This document shows, piece by piece, positions 12,385 through 23,329 of a DNA stretch of 64,000 bases; within the stretch, counting starts at the first letter, position 1, and the number at the start of each line of letters is the position of its first letter. The DNA is taken from positions 1-64,000 of the forward strand of contig NMRA01000227.1 in NCBI GenBank assembly GCA_002633005.1, in the 5' to 3' direction. This DNA is from Phoronis australis. Taxonomy: Eukaryota; Phoronida; Phoronidae. The position numbers were made by a program, and so were the translations under genes. The notes beneath the pieces are model-generated. The model did not search any database. It was given only the letters and a program-made list of their open reading frames with translations, and was not told the origin of the DNA.

Positions 12385-13442
12385 CCTCAGGTTAAAATTC
12401 ATCAATTAAATCATGTTTTCAGTTAAGAATAAACAAAAAATTATATACGACTTAGAATGACCTTGCCCTGTTAACTAACTAAATACGAATATCTAGTTAT
12501 AAGCTTAGCCTTTTAGTTTCATCAAATCAGTTATTCCTTACAGTGATAGAGTTCTGCTCCACTGATCACCTCATATCACAGGAGTGTGTACAGTGTGCCA
12601 TTTTCGAATTCGAACTGGGTTGACCATGCAACCCATTTTTGCGTTTACTTGAGTCATTGGTGTTTGGTGAGTGTTCTTGTTGGTATGCCGGCGAGAAATA
12701 AAATCTCCTATTATAAAAAGTATTACGAGACTGATTTTGGTTTTTGTTAGCCAGCGAGACAGGGCAAAATGAAGCTTAAAAGGATATTAAAGCCGCTGTT
12801 CAAGGTTTCAAAAAAATCCTCGTTCATTCACCTACTACATATATATGCGGGCGTCAATCGCGAAAGATAAAAGCAGGAATCAACTAAAAATTCGCACCGC
12901 TGGACATCATGANCCTAGGTTAAAATTCATCAATTAAATCATGTTTTCAGTTAAGAATAAACAAAAAATTATATACGACTTAGAAAGACCTTGCCCTGTT
13001 AACTAACTAAATACGAATATCTAGTTATAAGCTTAGCCTTTTAGTTTCATCAAATCAGTTATTCCTTACAGTGATAGAGTTCTGCTCCACTGACCACCTC
13101 GATCATATCACAGGAGTGTGTACAGTGCGCCATTTTCGAATTCGAACTGGGTTGACCATGCAACCCATTTTTGCGTTTACTTGAGTCATTGGTGTTTGGT
13201 GAGTGTTCTTGTTGGTATGCCGGCGAGAAATAAAATCTCTTTATAAAAAGTATTACGAGACTGATTTTGGTTTTTGTTAGCCAGCGAGACAGGGCAAAAT
13301 GAAGCTTAAAAGGATATTAAAGCCGCTGTTCAAGGTTTCAAAAAAATCCTCGTTCATTCACCTACTACATATATATGCGGGCGTCAATCGCGAAAGATAA
13401 AAGCAGGAATCAACTAAAAATTCGCACCGCTGGACATCATGA
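12385..13442. repeat. Near-identical direct duplication (528 bp x 2) joined by a single N
   Basis: 12385-12912 and 12914-13442 are the same sequence with only a handful of substitutions and two small indels (near 12565/13098 and 12708/13236). Position 12913 is an N, and the first copy ends within CATCATGA where the second continues. This looks like two alleles or two contig ends placed in series, although a true recent duplication cannot be excluded. Confidence 0.85.
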
Positions 13443-13542
13443 TCATTGGTGGATGGTTTCTTCCCACAGTTGCCATCGTAGGTCACACTTGCCAGCTTAG
13501 AAGACTTTAAGGAGTTTTCAATTTTTCCTCCAAATTTTTAGG

Positions 13543-13634
13543 GTTGTCGAGGGTTATTGAGCATTATTTTGTTCCAAAGAACTGGATGGGAAAGTCGCTT
13601 TAAGTATCTGTTGATAGGACAAAACCGGGTTTGG
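13543..13634 (+). repeat. Dispersed repeat, copy 1
   Basis: GAACTGGATGGGAAAGTCGC and the following CTTTAA-TATCTGTT, then AAAACCGGGTTTGG, recur at 16507-16598 in the same orientation, with a shared GTCGAGGGTTA start. Confidence 0.7.
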
Positions 13635-13651
13635 TATACTTTCAACATTTG

Positions 13652-13735
13652 CACCCGCCAGTACCCTTTACACCCGCCAGTACCCTTTACACCCGCCAGT
13701 ACCCTTTACACCCGCCAGTACCCTTTACACCCAGA
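13652..13735. repeat. Minisatellite, 19 bp x ~4.4
   Basis: ACCCGCCAGTACCCTTTAC is repeated perfectly four times with a partial fifth. Confidence 0.95.
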
Positions 13736-13739
13736 ACTG

Positions 13740-14599
13740 CAACATTAGTGGATGGCTTGTTTTCTACTAGGCTTATTTCGTTGGGGGGATTTAAGTCTTT
13801 TTCTTGGTATGAATAACATATGCAATTGTCATTAAAATAACTGGCTGATTTCGCATTAGTTTAAAATTTTACTCGGACATAGACGGAATGCCCGAGTTTG
13901 CCGATCACTCTTCAGATAACTTGATATTGGTATGATTCATTCGGGCATGTATTTATTTACTTGCAGACCGTCGCATCGCCCTTGTGTTCTTATGTACGAC
14001 AGTTACACTACCAGTGCCAACTCCAATCCGCCATACTTGCAAGCCCTCGTAGCACCCCTATGTCCACGTGTACGTGGACCGTGACTACCGGTACCATTTC
14101 CACCCGCCATACTTCAGTGTAGACCTCAGTGTCCTACAGTTCAGATGGTGCCTGAAATATTGGGACTCGAGACTTCGAGATATTAGTTTCACGTTTTTCT
14201 TACAGATGCTCACATAACATGTAATCATGGTAGACTTCCACTCTCAGTACAAGTTGTACCACTACAGGGCCACTGTGACTTCGCCTGCGCAGCCAGTTGA
14301 ATCCTATCGCGAGCTGTACAGAGAAAGCACGCCCCACCTGTTCAGATCACAACGACCCTTGGGTATGAGTTAGTACACTTTAATGCTAGCACGCTGCAAT
14401 TCGTGCGAAACCTAGCCTAATCAAGTTCCCGACAGTTATTTGATAAAAACCAGCTGATTGTTTTTGACAACTGCATGTTATCTGGACCACTTTTTGGTCG
14501 CAGCTTTTAAAGTATGTTCTACTATGTCTAAATTCAATAAAACACGCAAGGCATTGTTATTTTGTTGTGTCATGTTCTAATAAACATGCGGTTTAGGCG
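13740..14599. other. Intergenic DNA, no gene recognised
   Basis: Nothing coding can be supported. The tract 14040-14110 contains short overlapping CGTGTACGTGG/TACCGGTACC palindromes only. Confidence 0.4.
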
Positions 14600-14840
14600 G
14601 TTACAGCTGATTTCATAAAGGTGGCTTAAAGTTAAACCTGGTTTAAACTGGACTTAGACCAGGTTTAAAGATAATCCGCATTTCATAAAGGTGGTTTAAC
14701 TTTTAGACCAGTGGTCTAGTAAAACCTGGTTTAACTCCAGTTTAGACCTAGTCGGTTTTCATTTCACCAACTAGGTCTATATTCTTTAGACCTGTATTAA
14801 GATCTTAAACCATGTTTAACTTTAAGCTTGGTCAGACTTG
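14600..14840. repeat. Cluster of short palindromes (TTAAACCTGGTTTAA type)
   Basis: At least four near-palindromes built from TTAAACC/GGTTTAA and AGACCTGG/CCAGTTTAG alternate in 240 bp, for example TTAAACCTGGTTTAA near 14634 and TAGACCAGTGGTCTA near 14706. The phrase TTTCATAAAGGTGG-TTAA occurs twice (about 14614 and 14691). Probably a degraded inverted-repeat element. Confidence 0.6.
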
Positions 14841-14959
14841 CATGGTATGGGTACAACTGAATGATACCGCTTAGTACATTTGCGATGCTGTTTTAGAGCG
14901 AAAATGGACTATTTTCAGTATTCAGTTTTACTACGACATAAGATCAATAGTAGCAGGAG

Positions 14960-15108
14960 CGGACCTAGGATTTTTAAGGGGGGGGGCGGTCAAGGACTTT
15001 TTGAAAGGAGGGACCAAGTCAAACATTTGAAAATTATAGATTTGATATCACTAAAATCAAGGGAAAAAAGGGGGCTCCGGACCCCTTGACCCCCCCTGGA
15101 TCCGCCTA
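14960..15108. mobile_element. Small MITE with poly-G/poly-C ends
   Basis: The left side GCGGACCTAGGATTTTTAAG, followed by a G run, and the right side, a C run followed by TGGATCCGCCTATG, form imperfect inverted ends of the AGGCGGAT type seen at 10341-11343. There is no coding capacity. Confidence 0.55.
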
Positions 15109-15289
15109 TGCGTAGATCAGTGCGTGCTGGAGTGTGTCCTGTGGATTCCTCAGAATACGATTGGTCGAGCAGGGCGTCATCGTCGTCACCGCTACGGATT
15201 TGACCTAAGACAGCATCTTCTGATTCTTCTGAGTTTCACCTACACTGTTCTCCGATTTAATGTTGCCGGGAAGGGGTCTTGCCCCCCCC

Positions 15290-15937
15290 NNNNNNNNNNN
15301 NNNNNNNNNNNNNNNNNNNNNNNNNNNNNNNNNNNNNNNNNNNNNNNNNNNNNNNNNNNNNNNNNNNNNNNNNNNNNNNNNNNNNNNNNNNNNNNNNNNN
15401 NNNNNNNNNNNNNNNNNNNNNNNNNNNNNNNNNNNNNNNNNNNNNNNNNNNNNNNNNNNNNNNNNNNNNNNNNNNNNNNNNNNNNNNNNNNNNNNNNNNN
15501 NNNNNNNNNNNNNNNNNNNNNNNNNNNNNNNNNNNNNNNNNNNNNNNNNNNNNNNNNNNNNNNNNNNNNNNNNNNNNNNNNNNNNNNNNNNNNNNNNNNN
15601 NNNNNNNNNNNNNNNNNNNNNNNNNNNNNNNNNNNNNNNNNNNNNNNNNNNNNNNNNNNNNNNNNNNNNNNNNNNNNNNNNNNNNNNNNNNNNNNNNNNN
15701 NNNNNNNNNNNNNNNNNNNNNNNNNNNNNNNNNNNNNNNNNNNNNNNNNNNNNNNNNNNNNNNNNNNNNNNNNNNNNNNNNNNNNNNNNNNNNNNNNNNN
15801 NNNNNNNNNNNNNNNNNNNNNNNNNNNNNNNNNNNNNNNNNNNNNNNNNNNNNNNNNNNNNNNNNNNNNNNNNNNNNNNNNNNNNNNNNNNNNNNNNNNN
15901 NNNNNNNNNNNNNNNNNNNNNNNNNNNNNNNNNNNNN
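15290..15937. other. Assembly gap (648 N)
   Basis: The gap begins right after GCCCCCCCC and ends at GGGGCA. The flanks suggest another poly-C/poly-G MITE that could not be sequenced through. Open frames through it are meaningless. Confidence 0.98.
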
Positions 15938-17148
15938 GGGGCATTTTTCACCGGTTTTGTTTCGTGTTGCAACCCATAAAGAGCGGACGGACATTCTGTG
16001 ACATTATGTGGTTTCTTTGGTTTAGTTAGCACCAGTGGTGAATTAGTGATAACTAGGGCCCCAGGCAGTGCTCAAGTTTGGGCCTTCTCATCCAAAATCG
16101 CTGGGCATTTCTAATGACTGGTACATTCCAAGTGTCAAAAGTCTCTCTCGCTCAGTTTAACGAAAAATCGGTTCTTAAAATTTCCAATAGGCCTAAGCGT
16201 TTCACGTCGACACTTGGCGGATTTACTGTGCTACTTAGTGCACTTAAATGATACTAAACCCTGCTCGGGTTTTGGACTATTCTTTGTTCTGTCACCTGCT
16301 AATGTGCTATTGACGTCCCACTTGAGTGATAAAAACAGGTTTCAAATTAAAACTGATACTTTCTTGGTAGAGTTCTATGGCCACAGATAAGAAGATATTA
16401 TGGTTCTTGGCAAGTGGCCTTTCCCGTTGTCTCGTAAACTGTCTAAAGCGTAGGTCATGTTTGCCCCAGATTTTGCAAGTGCAAATTGTGCTCGAAATAT
16501 TTGAGAGTGTCGAGGGTTACAAACCATTATGTTATTTTAGAGAACTGGATGGGAAAGTCGCTTTAAATATCTGTTAGTTGGCCAAAACCGGGTTTGGCCC
16601 CCTTTCAAGTACAGAACCCCGCGCCTAAGGGGCTCCCACATTGGGTGAATGAAGGTCTTCCGGTTAATGGGACGCGGCACTAACGTCGGACTAAATAAAA
16701 TATATAAAGGTGTAGAACCCACGTGAAAGAGGTGAGGACTAAGAAAACACCGACTGTGACGGTTCAGGTAGTGGGGAGATGGCCTCGCCATCTTCCTAAG
16801 TATAGAGAGTCACACTTTTCTGAATTTACCCCTGGGTCGAAAGACAGTAAACTTCTGTAACGCGGTTGCGTAGCCACTCACTCCCTGGTCTTGCTGGACA
16901 GCCGGGTGCGTTTAAACTGCTTGCCTTTCGTGTTTAGTTTTGATTGATTTTAATGCAAATAAGTTTTTGAAGAGGTTACATTTTTTCAGTTTTTACTAAT
17001 AAAGGGATCCCTTCCTCTGTGGGTCTCAAAATCAAAATATTTCGAGTGTTCTCGGCCAAGTCCAAATACTTAACTCGCTTTCCAAAATGGCCAAATGCGC
17101 TTTGAAAACTGCATAACGTCGTAATTATATGCTAACCTATTTAGTTTT
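15938..17148. other. Intergenic DNA with one dispersed repeat copy
   Basis: Holds the second copy of the dispersed repeat at 16507-16598. I looked here for upstream exons (RING or B-box) of the NHL gene and could not support any. Confidence 0.45.
16507..16598 (+). repeat. Dispersed repeat, copy 2
   Basis: Same element as 13543-13634, with the middle changed (GAGGGTTACAAACCATTATG instead of GAGGGTTATTGAGCATTATT). Confidence 0.7.
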
Positions 17149-17212
17149 TGTGAGGGGGATATTCATTTACCAAAGTGTTTTGTGAGGGGGATATTCATTT
17201 GCCAAAGTATTT
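17149..17212. repeat. Direct duplication, 32 bp x 2
   Basis: TGTGAGGGGGATATTCATTT and CCAAAGT are repeated head to tail with one or two differences. Confidence 0.9.
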
Positions 17213-17609
17213 TGTTTTTGGATATCACGTTGGAACTCTCAAATTACATTTGTGAGTAAGATGGTACCTCCAGGTCAGGTCGTTCAACAGGAGAGTCGCC
17301 AGTCATTTGTCTGAGAATTTTGCAAATACAAATAAGCAAGAACAACACACTCATGGTACGATGTCGAAGTATGTTTTGTGAAAAAGTTCAGAGAAATTGT
17401 TGAAATGTTATCTGAGATAAACTTCGAGTAATTGTGATCAACTTTGCACTTTTTATTCTTCCTTCAGTGTCACTTTTAAGGCGACACACGGCGACCTGGA
17501 GTTGAGTAGACAAAACTGCAGGATGTCACCGCGGCACATTGTCTTCGCCCCCAATCCCGCGCTTACGAAAATAGTTTGTTATATGTTTCCCTGTGCCTTC
17601 TCCTTCCAG

Positions 17610-17760
17610 TGCATGACTGCCGAGAACCTATTGTTCAGGATTTCAGCGATAAGCATGAATACGATGTGTTTATACTGTCTCAGGGTATCAAAGAGACGAG
17701 CAAAAGTAAAAAAGACATTCACGCAGTCGTTCAACGAGAGGGAGATGATTCAGTGGCAAA
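17610..17760 (+). CDS. NHL gene, penultimate coding exon (B-box-like remnant)
   Basis: Reading phase is fixed by the join to the next exon (GCA AA|A CCA, Ala-Lys-Pro). A stop at 17507-17509 and the strong pyrimidine tract before 17610 favour 17610 over an earlier start. The segment ends with a hydrophilic linker (KETSKSKKDIHAVVQREGDD). Confidence 0.6.
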
Positions 17761-19519
17761 GTAAGTGAACCAACCATTAAGCCAGTTTTCAAACTTGCCT
17801 GGTTCGTCCACATAGACTCATACGGTCAATTATCCCTAGAAAACTTTGTTGGTTGTTATAAATGCTATCTCAATAATCCTGAACAGTGCGCATTTGGTTG
17901 AATCCGAGATCGTAAATTTTACAACTGAAATAGTAAATCAGGAAAAGTTAGCCGCAGCTAACCTCCCCGCAGTGAAACAATCGATAGACCCTAGTCTGTC
18001 CGTAATCACTGCGTGTCACTTAGAAACGCGAAGTCACCTTGTTAAAGAACCAAAACAAAGGGTTTTTGTCCAAAACATAAACCATAACAATGGTTCCATA
18101 CAAGGCTTGAGGAGTGCAACATTTGATCTTTTTATGAGTCATGTTTCTGTCAGTCGTAAATTTGCTTCATGAAAATACCATCGGAGAAAGAAAGTTTTGT
18201 TGCATTTAGGTTCGGTGTGTTTTGTTCGTCTACTTTGAGTTTTGAAGTTGTTTTGTCGAATATAAGTCGCCTTTGTAATCCGGGCTAGTCTTCAAGTGTG
18301 GTAACGGTCTGAGCTACTATCCGCACCGGAATATATATGCAATAGAACTGTGACGTAGGACTTGACATAACTTATTATTTACCTTGTCCTTGTAAAACGA
18401 TGATATGAATGTCACATTTTTCACCGGGATAGTACCAAAGTAAAACACTTCTTGTTTCTATGACACTTGTCCAAAGTGGAATTTATGAATTTAGTTGTAA
18501 AATGCACATGCCTGGGTATTGAACTTCAGTGCTAATAAGTTTCTCAACGTTTTATTTTCAGACCAAACAAGCTAATTTACACTATCGGCAATAAAGGCCG
18601 TGATAAAAATGAATTCCTATGGCCTCGAGGACTTGCCATCAGCTCCGAAACAGGCGATCTGTTTATCGCTGACTGCGGAAATCACCGGGTGAAGATTTAT
18701 AACAATCATGGCGTACTGAAACACGTCTTTGGTGTTAAGGGAAAAGGAACGGGGGAATTCAACGAGCCCTGTGACGTAGTTGTTCTTCCAGACGAAACAA
18801 TCGCTGTGCTTGACAAGAAAAATAAGCGAATCCAAGTTTTTGCTGTTTCAGAAATACCTGGCTCTTTTAATGCAAAATTTAAATACGAATTTCCCACGTG
18901 TGGTGTCCCAGTTCATTTGGCTTGTAACCATGATTACGATATAATTGTGTCCACGATGTCAAGATCCATAGAGGTGTACAGGCGAGGGGGGTCACTCTTA
19001 CATCGTTTTCGCGTTGATGACGAGCCCAGTGAAGGAGGTGCCCCATTGTTTCTGTGCACAAACGATAACAAGGAAATCATTATATCTGATCCCAGTCGTG
19101 GAACAGTTGGTATCTACACTCTCAATGGCCGCTTGTTGTACGGGTTTCGTCCACAAGCAGCCGGACTTGGTCTTACTGTTATTCCAGGAAGCGTTTGCGT
19201 AAACCTTCTTCAACAAATCATCGTCGTAGATTCGTTAAACCATACAATTAGTCAGTACACCGAGCGTGGTGTATTGTTGAAACAGATTCTTGCGCCACAA
19301 GACGACCTAGGTGCAGCACAGACATGCCTCCTGGGACCTGAAGGACATTTGGTAGTCACGGAATTCTCTGCCAACGGGCCACATCACTTTAAGATATTTC
19401 GTTATCGTGAATGTCAGTGCCATGCTACCAGACCTAACTCAAGCAAACGGAACAGACAGACAGAATCTGAGTCTCGGTTTGTGGTAGCGAGGCGCACGCC
19501 TACACCACAACAAGAGTAG
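17610..19519 (+). CDS. NHL-repeat protein (TRIM/NHL-like), 3' part of the gene: two exons visible
   Basis: Two exons join in frame: 17610-17760 and 18562-19519 (acceptor TTCTCCTTCCAG, donor GTAAGT, acceptor TTTATTTTCAG, stop TAG). The first encodes about 50 residues resembling the end of a B-box 2 finger (HDCREPIVQDF then DKHEYDVF), but two expected Cys ligands are Val and Phe. The second, 318 residues, has about six NHL blades: WPRGLAIS...GDLFIADCGNHRVKIY, FNEPCDVVVL...IAVLDKKNKRIQVF, four more degenerate ones, then a basic tail (RPNSSKRNRQ). NHL propellers bind RNA or protein; in TRIM2/3/71-type proteins they follow RING, B-box and filamin domains. Upstream exons are not found, so start and RING status are unknown. 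AATAAA follows at 19620. Confidence 0.75.
18562..19519 (+). CDS. NHL gene, terminal exon (six-bladed propeller)
   Basis: One uninterrupted 319-codon frame including the stop. The NHL signature is clearest in the first blade (ADCGNHRVKIY, about residues 36-46 of the exon). It weakens in blades 3-6, with (V/I)DSLNHTISQY near the end. Confidence 0.85.
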
Positions 19520-19619
19520 GCCAGGGAATTTTCCTTTCGTAAACTAAATTCATTGTCGTGGAAAACGCCTGTCTTACTTTTCGATAGCATACAGGCTGTC
19601 TGATTTGAATATTTACGGT

Positions 19620-19625
19620 AATAAA
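19620..19625 (+). terminator. Poly(A) signal of the NHL gene
   Basis: AATAAA lies 100 bp after the stop codon; another is at 19858-19863. Confidence 0.6.
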
Positions 19626-19639
19626 TCATGGTAACTGAA

Positions 19640-20183
19640 CTGGAGGATTCGTACTTGCATATTTGGTTCCTTCATAATTTAGACCCATGCATGAAAAGCA
19701 TCACAGATTACCAAAATTCACATCTGTTGCTGCAGAGGTGGAGTAGAGATTGATTCATATTTCAGGCGGTTAGCTGTTTGGACACTGAGATATTCTCAAT
19801 ACATAGCACACGTTGTTTTTAATTTTTCGAGTAAAAACGCGAGTTTTGATTTGTGAAAATAAAGACATGCCAGCTACTGCTTAGTGTGAACGTAATTGAA
19901 ATGTCTTGAAGTGAAACCAATAGTTCCGTCCTCCAAGTACTGATTCAACATTTAAAGTGGTATTTCCACCTTAATACTTACAGCCTAAACATGAAAATCC
20001 TGAAGGCGGCGTAATTAACTACATTTTACTCTCAAAGTTTTCCTTTCACTGTTCACAAGAATAGTAACAAGTCTTTACCACCAACACGGGTTCAAGTATC
20101 ACCTGCTATTGATCCTGAAGAGGGCGTGCCCGTCTTGGAAAGACTATGAGACTCCTTTTTTCAGGACAATGCCCTGTGGTATG
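19640..20183. other. Intergenic DNA, no gene recognised
   Basis: Contains the second AATAAA of the NHL gene; nothing else supportable. Confidence 0.5.
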
Positions 20184-20340
20184 CAGTGGTGGATTTAGAG
20201 GGGGTCCATGCCCCCCCCCGCCTAAAACTCTCCCAGTTTCCTATTGGCAGTTCAGGGCTGGGAATGTCTGATGGGCAAAATCCTGGCTATGACTCAGCCC
20301 TGCCCCCCCCCAACTAAAAATCATGATGGATCCACCCCTG
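20184..20340. mobile_element. hAT-like MITE, 157 bp
   Basis: Ends are CAGTGGTGGATTTAG and, inverted, CAGGGGTGGATCCAT. The flanks TGTGGTATG and TGGTATG give a 7-8-bp target duplication. Poly-C blocks lie inside. No coding capacity. Confidence 0.7.
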
Positions 20341-20716
20341 GTATGTTTGAAGTCACTATTCATGGCATGGAAAGTATTTATCAGGTTAGCCTGCAATTTT
20401 TATGGACACTATTTGCCCGTGATATATTTGGCGATCCTCCAACATCAGTACCGCGATTTGAGCTCAGTGTGTAGTGTCTGTTGAAATACTAAACAGACAA
20501 CACCATCTTGTGTTTAATCAGTTCCGTGTACAAGAGGGGCTGAAAATTTTTCAACTCATTCAAATGTCCCCGGCCGCTTTTGGTGGACCGTTCCACTTTT
20601 CCGAAGGCGGTACGTTGCCCCGCCTCGTTCCGCTGCGCAAGCCGGCAGAAAGTGATGTAGTTGCGTATACATTTTTTCTTTTCGATACAATTTGTGTGAC
20701 TCAACAGCTAGCACCC
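20341..20716. other. Intergenic DNA, no gene recognised
   Basis: Overlapping short frames on both strands have no recognised domain. Confidence 0.4.
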
Positions 20717-20802
20717 CTCGCTGGTTCCCGGCTACGTACTTAGCCAGCACGCTTCGTGCTGGCTGCTGACCACCTAGCGGCACGCAGGGAACCAGCGAGA
20801 CC
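20717..20802. repeat. Hairpin repeat; same tract again at 24833-24862
   Basis: CTCGCTGGTTCCC at 20718 and GGGAACCAGCGAG at 20787 form inverted arms. The inner AGCCAGCACG-CTTCGTGCTGGCT is itself a near-perfect hairpin. The tract CACCTAGCGGCACGCAGGGA plus ACCAGCGAGA is present both here (20771-20800) and at 24833-24862, in the same orientation, on either side of the DIRS-like element. Further CTCGCTGGTTACCTGCGTGC tracts follow near 20876. Confidence 0.65.
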
Positions 20803-21119
20803 ACCACCCCTCCGACTTTCGGTACAATCTCGCGCCTCCGCGTCAGTGGCGATTTTGTACTGCCCATCTTACCACTCGCTGGTTACCTGCGTGCTTAGCC
20901 CAACCAGCACGCAGGTATCACGCAGTGGCACGCGCTTTAGCATAGGTCGATGTAACCTCGGCAGTCACTGGTTAGCTTTACAACACCGTGAAAGAATGGC
21001 GGACTGTGAACGATACTAGCCTTGCCATGCAAGTGGCGTCGCCGCAGCAACTATTTCGTTTCTGCAGCCGAGTGATGTTTAATAGCCGCGTGCTTGAAGC
21101 ACATATGGCAGTACAGTGA

Positions 21120-21381
21120 CATTTATGATCGACATATGTCCCGAATGATATATGGTAGTTCGTGCGTCGCGAGTTCGTTACCAGAAATGAAACTAAGACC
21201 TGGGTAGGCGATATAAGGTCATTTATTATGACTAATACAATTACAAGTAAGGTCATTTATATGACACATACAATTATAAGTAAGGTAGTTATATGACTAA
21301 TACAATACCAGTAATAGTTAGTGACTAAACATGAGTAAGGTAAAAAATACTAATTTCTGGTAAGATGGGCAAATAAAAAGC
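21120..21381. repeat. Terminal-repeat copy of the DIRS-like element (outer)
   Basis: 262 bp, nearly identical and in direct orientation to 21723-21984. Within it TAATACAATTACAAGTAAGG-type phrases repeat three times. Confidence 0.85.
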
Positions 21382-21722
21382 GCCGGTCACGTGGAGGTAC
21401 GAGGGAATGAGAGAAGGGGGAGGGTAGGGGGTGGTAAAATTTGAGAAGTTTTAGACGTACGTCGACGAGGCCGGAACGAAGGAGGTGACCAGAAAAAGAG
21501 GTTACAATAACAAATGTGGATTCCTAAGGACACATGACCAATCATCAGCCTGTGAGAGCCCCAGAGCTGACCAAACTGGGCACGTGATAACAATTGACCA
21601 ATGAGGCTGGGAGAACAACGAGTAGTCCTACACAAAGGAATAATGGACTAGACCGAATTGAGGGGGGAAAGGAGTAAGACAGGTCCATATGCTCACATAA
21701 ATATATTTAACGAGTGAAATAC
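21382..21722. other. Spacer between the two terminal-repeat copies
   Basis: Purine-rich, with no recognisable recombinase or methyltransferase segment. The minus-strand frame at 21387-21635 shows no domain. Confidence 0.5.
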
Positions 21723-22007
21723 CATTTATGATCGACATATGTCCCGAATGATATATGGCAGTTCGTGCGTCGCAAGCTCGTTACCAGAGATGAAAATAAG
21801 ACCTGGGTAGGCGATATAAGGTCATTTATTATGACTAATACAATTACAAGTAAGGTAATTTATATGACACATACAATTATAAGTAAAGTAGTTACATGAC
21901 TAATATAATACCAGTAATAGTTAGTGACTAAACATGAGTAAGGTAAAAAATACTAATCTCTGGTAAGATGGGCAAATAAAAAGCAAGAGATGTAGTAAGA
22001 CAGCTCA

Positions 22008-23130
22008 TGCCCGAGTTGTCGCACATGAAGAGGAGGCGGTGGTTGGCGAGTTTGTGACCCCAGATCTCAAGGGCGAGGACGATGGGGAAGAGTTCCTTGA
22101 AGGTAATGTGGAGGTCGGGTGTAGACGTTGGTCAGAGTCCCGCAAACCGAGAACGGCAGCAAAACCACCATGGACGGCAGCGGCGTCAGTGTAGAGTTTG
22201 ATGGATGAAGACGAAACCCATTTGTCGAAGAGAAGAAGTGATTTGCCATTGAAGTGCTCAAGGAAGAGGAGCCAGCAGCGTATGTCAGCGCGACCCTCGT
22301 TGTTGAGAGTTACATGATGGTGAGGAAGGTGGAGCCCCTTGGTGAGGTCAATGAGGCGGCGGAGAAAAGCACGTCCCGGCATGATTACGAGGCAGGCGAA
22401 GTTGAGGAGGCCGAGGAGTGATTGCATGTAGCGGAGCATGACTGCGTTTGCGTTGGAAGTGGTGCAGTAGCTCCGCGGCCTTGACGAGCTTGTCCTTGGG
22501 CAGGGAGGCAGACATGGTGGCAGTGTCGAGATGGATGTCGAAAAGGGTGAGGGCTGTAGTGGGATGAATGTTTTTCCCGGTTGATAGGGATACCGATGGA
22601 TGAACAGAAGAAGAGGAAATTTTTGATGTTGTGGGAACAGTTTGGGGATTGTGGTGGGCCGATGAAGAAAAAGTCATCGAGAAGGTGACAAGTACCAGCT
22701 GCGTGAAATTTAATTGGATTCCATGATCCACTGGAGGGATGTGCTGATATATCGTTCGAATATGTTGCAAGAGGAAGGTAAGCCGAAAGGGAGGCACCGG
22801 TCGTAATAGAACTGACCGTCCCAGGTAAAACCCAGGAACCTGTAGTCGGAGGGGTGGACGGGCACTAAGCGGAAGGCGTCTTGGATGTCGGTCTTGGCCA
22901 TGAGGGAATAGCGGCCAAAGGTGAGAATGGAGTTGATGGCCGATTGGACTGATTGATATTGAACCGCGGTGAGGTGAGGGGGAATGAAAGCACTGACGGA
23001 GTGGTGGTCGCGGGATGGGTAGGAAAGGTTGTGGATGAGGCGGAATTTGTTTGGCTCTTTTTTGGGGACGAGGCCCAGGGGGACACGATGAAATGGTGGT
23101 GAAGAAAATGGGCCCGCATTGCGGGATGCA
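22008..23130 (-). pseudogene. DIRS-like reverse transcriptase / RNase H, broken
   Basis: Segments in order (minus strand): PLGLVPKKEPNKFRL near 23080; KTDIQDAFRLVPVHP at about 22900; the LPFGLPSS block near 22790; the catalytic-site region LLDDFFF near 22665; then DKLVKAAELLHHF near 22490; SLLGLLNFACLVIMPGRAF near 22420; and the RNase H start IKLYTDAAAVHGGFAAVLG near 22160-22200. The frame changes at least three times. RNase H ends after ...LLFMCDNSG at about 22010, where the family normally continues. Confidence 0.75.
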
Positions 23131-23329
23131 GTAGTCTCCCTGGTGATTTTCTGGAGAGTGAGGAGAGGATTAGAGAGGGCAGGGGGGTGATTGTGAGGAG
23201 GTGGGGAGGGGAAGGTGGAGGTGACGCCAAGACAGAAACTGTGAGTGAAGCCGTCTAGAATGTAGTGAGTGAGGGACGGGTCGTAAACCTTGGAGGTAGA
23301 CTCTAAAGGAGTCGACGTTTATGGGGGTG

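Noticed and set aside
15124-16032. Long frames of 234-301 codons
   Set aside because: They run through a 648-bp block of N.
17846-18172. 108-codon frame between the two NHL exons
   Set aside because: It begins at TTG inside the intron, with no known domain; the exon-to-exon join across it is well supported.
20556-20867. 103-codon minus-strand frame with a basic composition
   Set aside because: It lies over hairpin repeats; no domain or conserved start.
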